Positions 30,910 to 32,668 of a stretch of 32,668 bases of DNA are shown here, piece by piece. The stretch is from Deltaproteobacteria bacterium. GTDB lineage: Bacteria > Bdellovibrionota > Bdellovibrionia > Bdellovibrionales > Bdellovibrionaceae. The translations under genes and the position numbers were made by a program. The notes under the pieces are model-generated. The model had not been told where the DNA came from, made no database searches, and saw nothing but the letters and a program-made list of their open reading frames with translations. How positions within the stretch are numbered: the stretch's first letter is position 1; each line of letters begins with the position of its first letter. Location: positions 1 through 32,668 of the forward strand of contig JABDFK010000020.1 of the NCBI GenBank assembly GCA_013286585.1, read 5' to 3'.

Positions 30910-31911
30910 ATGCGCCCGAGCGAGGTCGGTCACTGTCCGGCCTCGTGGCGTTTTTTGCAGCAGCCCTTCTTGAATCAAGAAAGGCTCATACACTTCTTCC
31001 AAAGTTCCCCGATCTTCACTGAGCGCTGCCGAAATGGTTTCCACTCCCACGGGACCGCCGCTGAATTTAGTTTCGATCAGTTGTAGAATCCGACGATCCA
31101 TGGAATCCAACCCCAATTGATCCACGCCCAATTGATCCAAAGCAAATTTGGCCAATGGCTGATCGATGATGCCCGTGCCCTTCACCTGCGCATAGTCACG
31201 CACTCGCTTAAGCAATCTCTGCGAGATTCGCGGAGTACCCCGCGAGCGCCGAGCGATCTCTTGCAGACCTGCGGGATGGGCCTCTACCTTCATCAATTCA
31301 CTGGAACGCACCAGAATTTGTTCCAAAGATTTTCGATCATAGAACTGCAGGCGCTCGACAATTCCAAAACGCGATAGGAATGGCGAGCTCAAAAGTCCTG
31401 CGCGAGTGGTGGCGCCCACCAACGTGAATGGCGCTAACTGAAAGCGCATGCTTCGTGCACCCATGCCTTCACCGGTGACGATGTCCAGGTAATAGTCCTC
31501 CATGGCGGTGTACAGATACTCCTCCACGGTGCGACTAAGCCTGTGAATTTCATCGATGAACAAAACGGAAAATGGTTTCAAACTGGTCAAAATTGCAGCC
31601 AAATCCCCTTTTCGGTCCAGCGCCGGCGCCGAAGTCACTTTGATATCAGCACCCAAATCTTCGGCGATGATTCGCGCCAGAGTGGTTTTCCCCAGTCCCG
31701 GGGGACCGCTCAGCAGCACATGATCCAAAGGCTCTTTTCGCTCTTTGGCGGCCTTCACGAAAATACGCAATTTGTCCTTCACTTGATCTTGCCCGGCGAA
31801 ATCGGCAAAGGAGTGCGGGCGAAGAGTGTTCTCCCAGGAAATATCGGCTTCCATTTTTTCGCCAAGAATCTCTTCGCGGCCGCCGGATTGGACTTTGGAT
31901 TCAATGATCAC
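30895..31911 (-). CDS. ruvB: Holliday junction branch-migration helicase RuvB
   Basis: A 338-residue AAA+ motor that, with RuvA, moves Holliday junctions during recombination repair. Walker A GPPGLGKTT, Walker B FIDEIHRLS, sensor GATTRAG and the C-terminal winged helix (beginning around GLDSMDRRIL, with GPVGVETISAALSEDRGTLEE) are all present, and the length matches the family (about 335). The start GTG 31911 is favoured because GGGGG lies four bases before it, within eight bases of the ruvA stop; a later ATG at 31854 lacks such a site. Its 3' end overlaps the convergent FliG-like gene by 15 bases. Confidence 0.97.
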   Translation of the reverse strand: MIIESKVQSGGREEILGEKMEADISWENTLRPHSFADFAGQDQVKDKLRIFVKAAKERKEPLDHVLLSGPPGLGKTTLARIIAEDLGADIKVTSAPALDRKGDLAAILTSLKPFSVLFIDEIHRLSRTVEEYLYTAMEDYYLDIVTGEGMGARSMRFQLAPFTLVGATTRAGLLSSPFLSRFGIVERLQFYDRKSLEQILVRSSELMKVEAHPAGLQEIARRSRGTPRISQRLLKRVRDYAQVKGTGIIDQPLAKFALDQLGVDQLGLDSMDRRILQLIETKFSGGPVGVETISAALSEDRGTLEEVYEPFLIQEGLLQKTPRGRTVTDLARAHLASF

Positions 31912-31919
31912 AATTCCCC

Positions 31920-32516
31920 CTAAATATTCGTCAAAGCCGCAAGGCCTTGGCGAATTCCTTCTTCCACAGAAAACTTGTCAGCGACAAAATCCATGCTGCT
32001 CATCACTATTTCCACATCTTGGGAGCGGAAACCCAAATTGATCAGGGCCGAACTGACTTGCGATTGCACTGTGCTGACGGCTCTTTTCATGGTCTTGCCG
32101 TTTTCTTCCGCCAAAACCAATTTTCCCTTAAGACTTAGGATCATTTGTTCGGCGGTTTTCTTGCCCACTTTGGGCAGCTTAGAGAGCGCCTTCACGTCTT
32201 CGCCTTCGATCATGTTCCAGATTTGATTGACCGTGGCGCCGCCCAAAATATTCACGGCACTTTTGGGACCGATGCCGTTGACTTTGAGCAAGGATAAAAA
32301 CATGGCTTTTTCCACGGTCGTGGTGAAACCAAAAAGTTGTAAGGCGTCCTCACGCACGTGCGTGTGCACTTGCATGAGCACAGGCTTGTTTTTCAATTCC
32401 TGAATTTCTGCTAAGGTGGACAAAGAGCAATGCAGCTCATAGCCCACCCCACCGCACATGAGAACGCAAGAGTCCTCGTTCACTTCGACCAATTCACCGT
32501 GCAATCTTGCGATCAT
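31920..32516 (-). CDS. ruvA: Holliday junction DNA-binding protein RuvA
   Basis: A 198-residue RuvA, the tetramer that binds four-way junctions and recruits RuvB. The N-terminal OB domain starts MIARLHGELVEVNEDSCVLM, helix-hairpin-helix motifs lie around MFLSLLKVNGIGPKSAVNIL and LSKLPKVGKKTAEQMILSLK, and the C-terminal UBA-like domain (SSALINLGFRSQDVEIVM) contacts RuvB. Length agrees with the family (about 200). GAGG precedes ATG 32516, which overlaps the ruvC stop as ATGA. Confidence 0.97.
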   Translation of the reverse strand: MIARLHGELVEVNEDSCVLMCGGVGYELHCSLSTLAEIQELKNKPVLMQVHTHVREDALQLFGFTTTVEKAMFLSLLKVNGIGPKSAVNILGGATVNQIWNMIEGEDVKALSKLPKVGKKTAEQMILSLKGKLVLAEENGKTMKRAVSTVQSQVSSALINLGFRSQDVEIVMSSMDFVADKFSVEEGIRQGLAALTNI

Positions 32517-32668
32517 AGTCCAACCTCTTCCATTCTTTTTATCACCGCTTGTGCTGAAGCCATTTGTGCATGGTACAGCGCCAGCGCTAGCGCATCTGAA
32601 GCGTCCAGACGATCGACCTCGGGCAAACGCAAAAGTCTTTTCACCATTTCGCGCACTTGGAATTTATC
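32513..32668 (-). CDS. ruvC: Holliday junction resolvase RuvC, C-terminal end only
   Basis: The last 51 codons of a minus-strand gene entering from the right edge. The peptide contains RLPEVDRLDASDALALALYH, with the DASDALALAL segment that carries the last catalytic Asp residues of RuvC (D-x-x-D-A), followed by a helical tail. The position directly upstream of ruvA, with an ATGA overlap, supports the call. The N-terminal two thirds are outside the window, so the other active-site acids cannot be checked. Confidence 0.93.
   Translation of the reverse strand, partial: DKFQVREMVKRLLRLPEVDRLDASDALALALYHAQMASAQAVIKRMEEVGL

Overview
The window reads as chromosomal DNA of a Gram-negative predatory-type bacterium, most likely Bdellovibrio or a close relative in the Bdellovibrionota. 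This is inferred from gene content and style: lpxC and an LptF permease show an LPS outer membrane, there are many short lipoproteins and secreted proteins of unknown family, a complete mreC-mreD-mrdA-rodA elongation cluster lies apart from mreB, and a FliG-domain paralogue sits outside any flagellar operon. It is densely packed, with short or overlapping gene junctions. I see no tRNA, rRNA, insertion sequence, prophage or CRISPR array.

Layout. 1-1556 (minus) is the N-terminal part of a large secreted protein of unknown function. 1613-4333 (plus) is a three-gene overlapping run: flavin reductase, EamA-type permease and a short CLC antiporter that looks like the fluoride (CLC-F) branch. 4317-8676 (minus) is an overlapping run: Fur-type regulator, uvrA and two small envelope proteins. 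A near-perfect Fur box precedes it, embedded in the last codons of folE2 (8708-9733). 9754-10766 (plus) is a YceF-type Maf gene with an in-frame stop, followed by cytidine deaminase. 10758-12787 (minus) is a PpiD-like chaperone plus a degenerate tetrahydropterin-synthase-like protein. 12913-17408 (plus) is the rod-shape cluster. 17423-19189 holds two divergent secreted proteins. One has the Cys-His-Asp arrangement of secreted protein glutaminases; the other is unidentified. A perfect palindromic terminator ends the pair.

19288-21023 (minus) is a degenerate receiver protein, thioredoxin and a HAD hydrolase, and 21122-22222 (plus) is LptF. 22447-25540 (minus) holds a TPR lipoprotein, a LysM protein and DprA. 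25856-27515 (plus) is a ComEC split into separate channel and metallo-beta-lactamase ORFs. 27557-29780 (minus) is lpxC and alanine dehydrogenase. 29833-30909 (plus) is a small lipoprotein and the FliG-like protein, and 30895-32668 (minus) is ruvC(partial)-ruvA-ruvB.

The most unusual signal is not a gene. Two intergenic elements at 23446-23558 and 28764-28880 share the same architecture: near-identical arms forming a long stem, a spacer of exactly 69 nt between the conserved arms, a position 3-5 nt after the stop codon of a minus-strand gene, and compensatory base changes that keep both a long-range stem and a competing local hairpin. They look like copies of an undescribed structured RNA or a palindromic mobile repeat.

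Functional themes are envelope growth (Rod complex, LpxC, LptF, LysM/TPR proteins, PpiD), DNA repair and uptake (UvrA, RuvABC, DprA, ComEC) and possible prey- or environment-directed secreted proteins (17423-19189).
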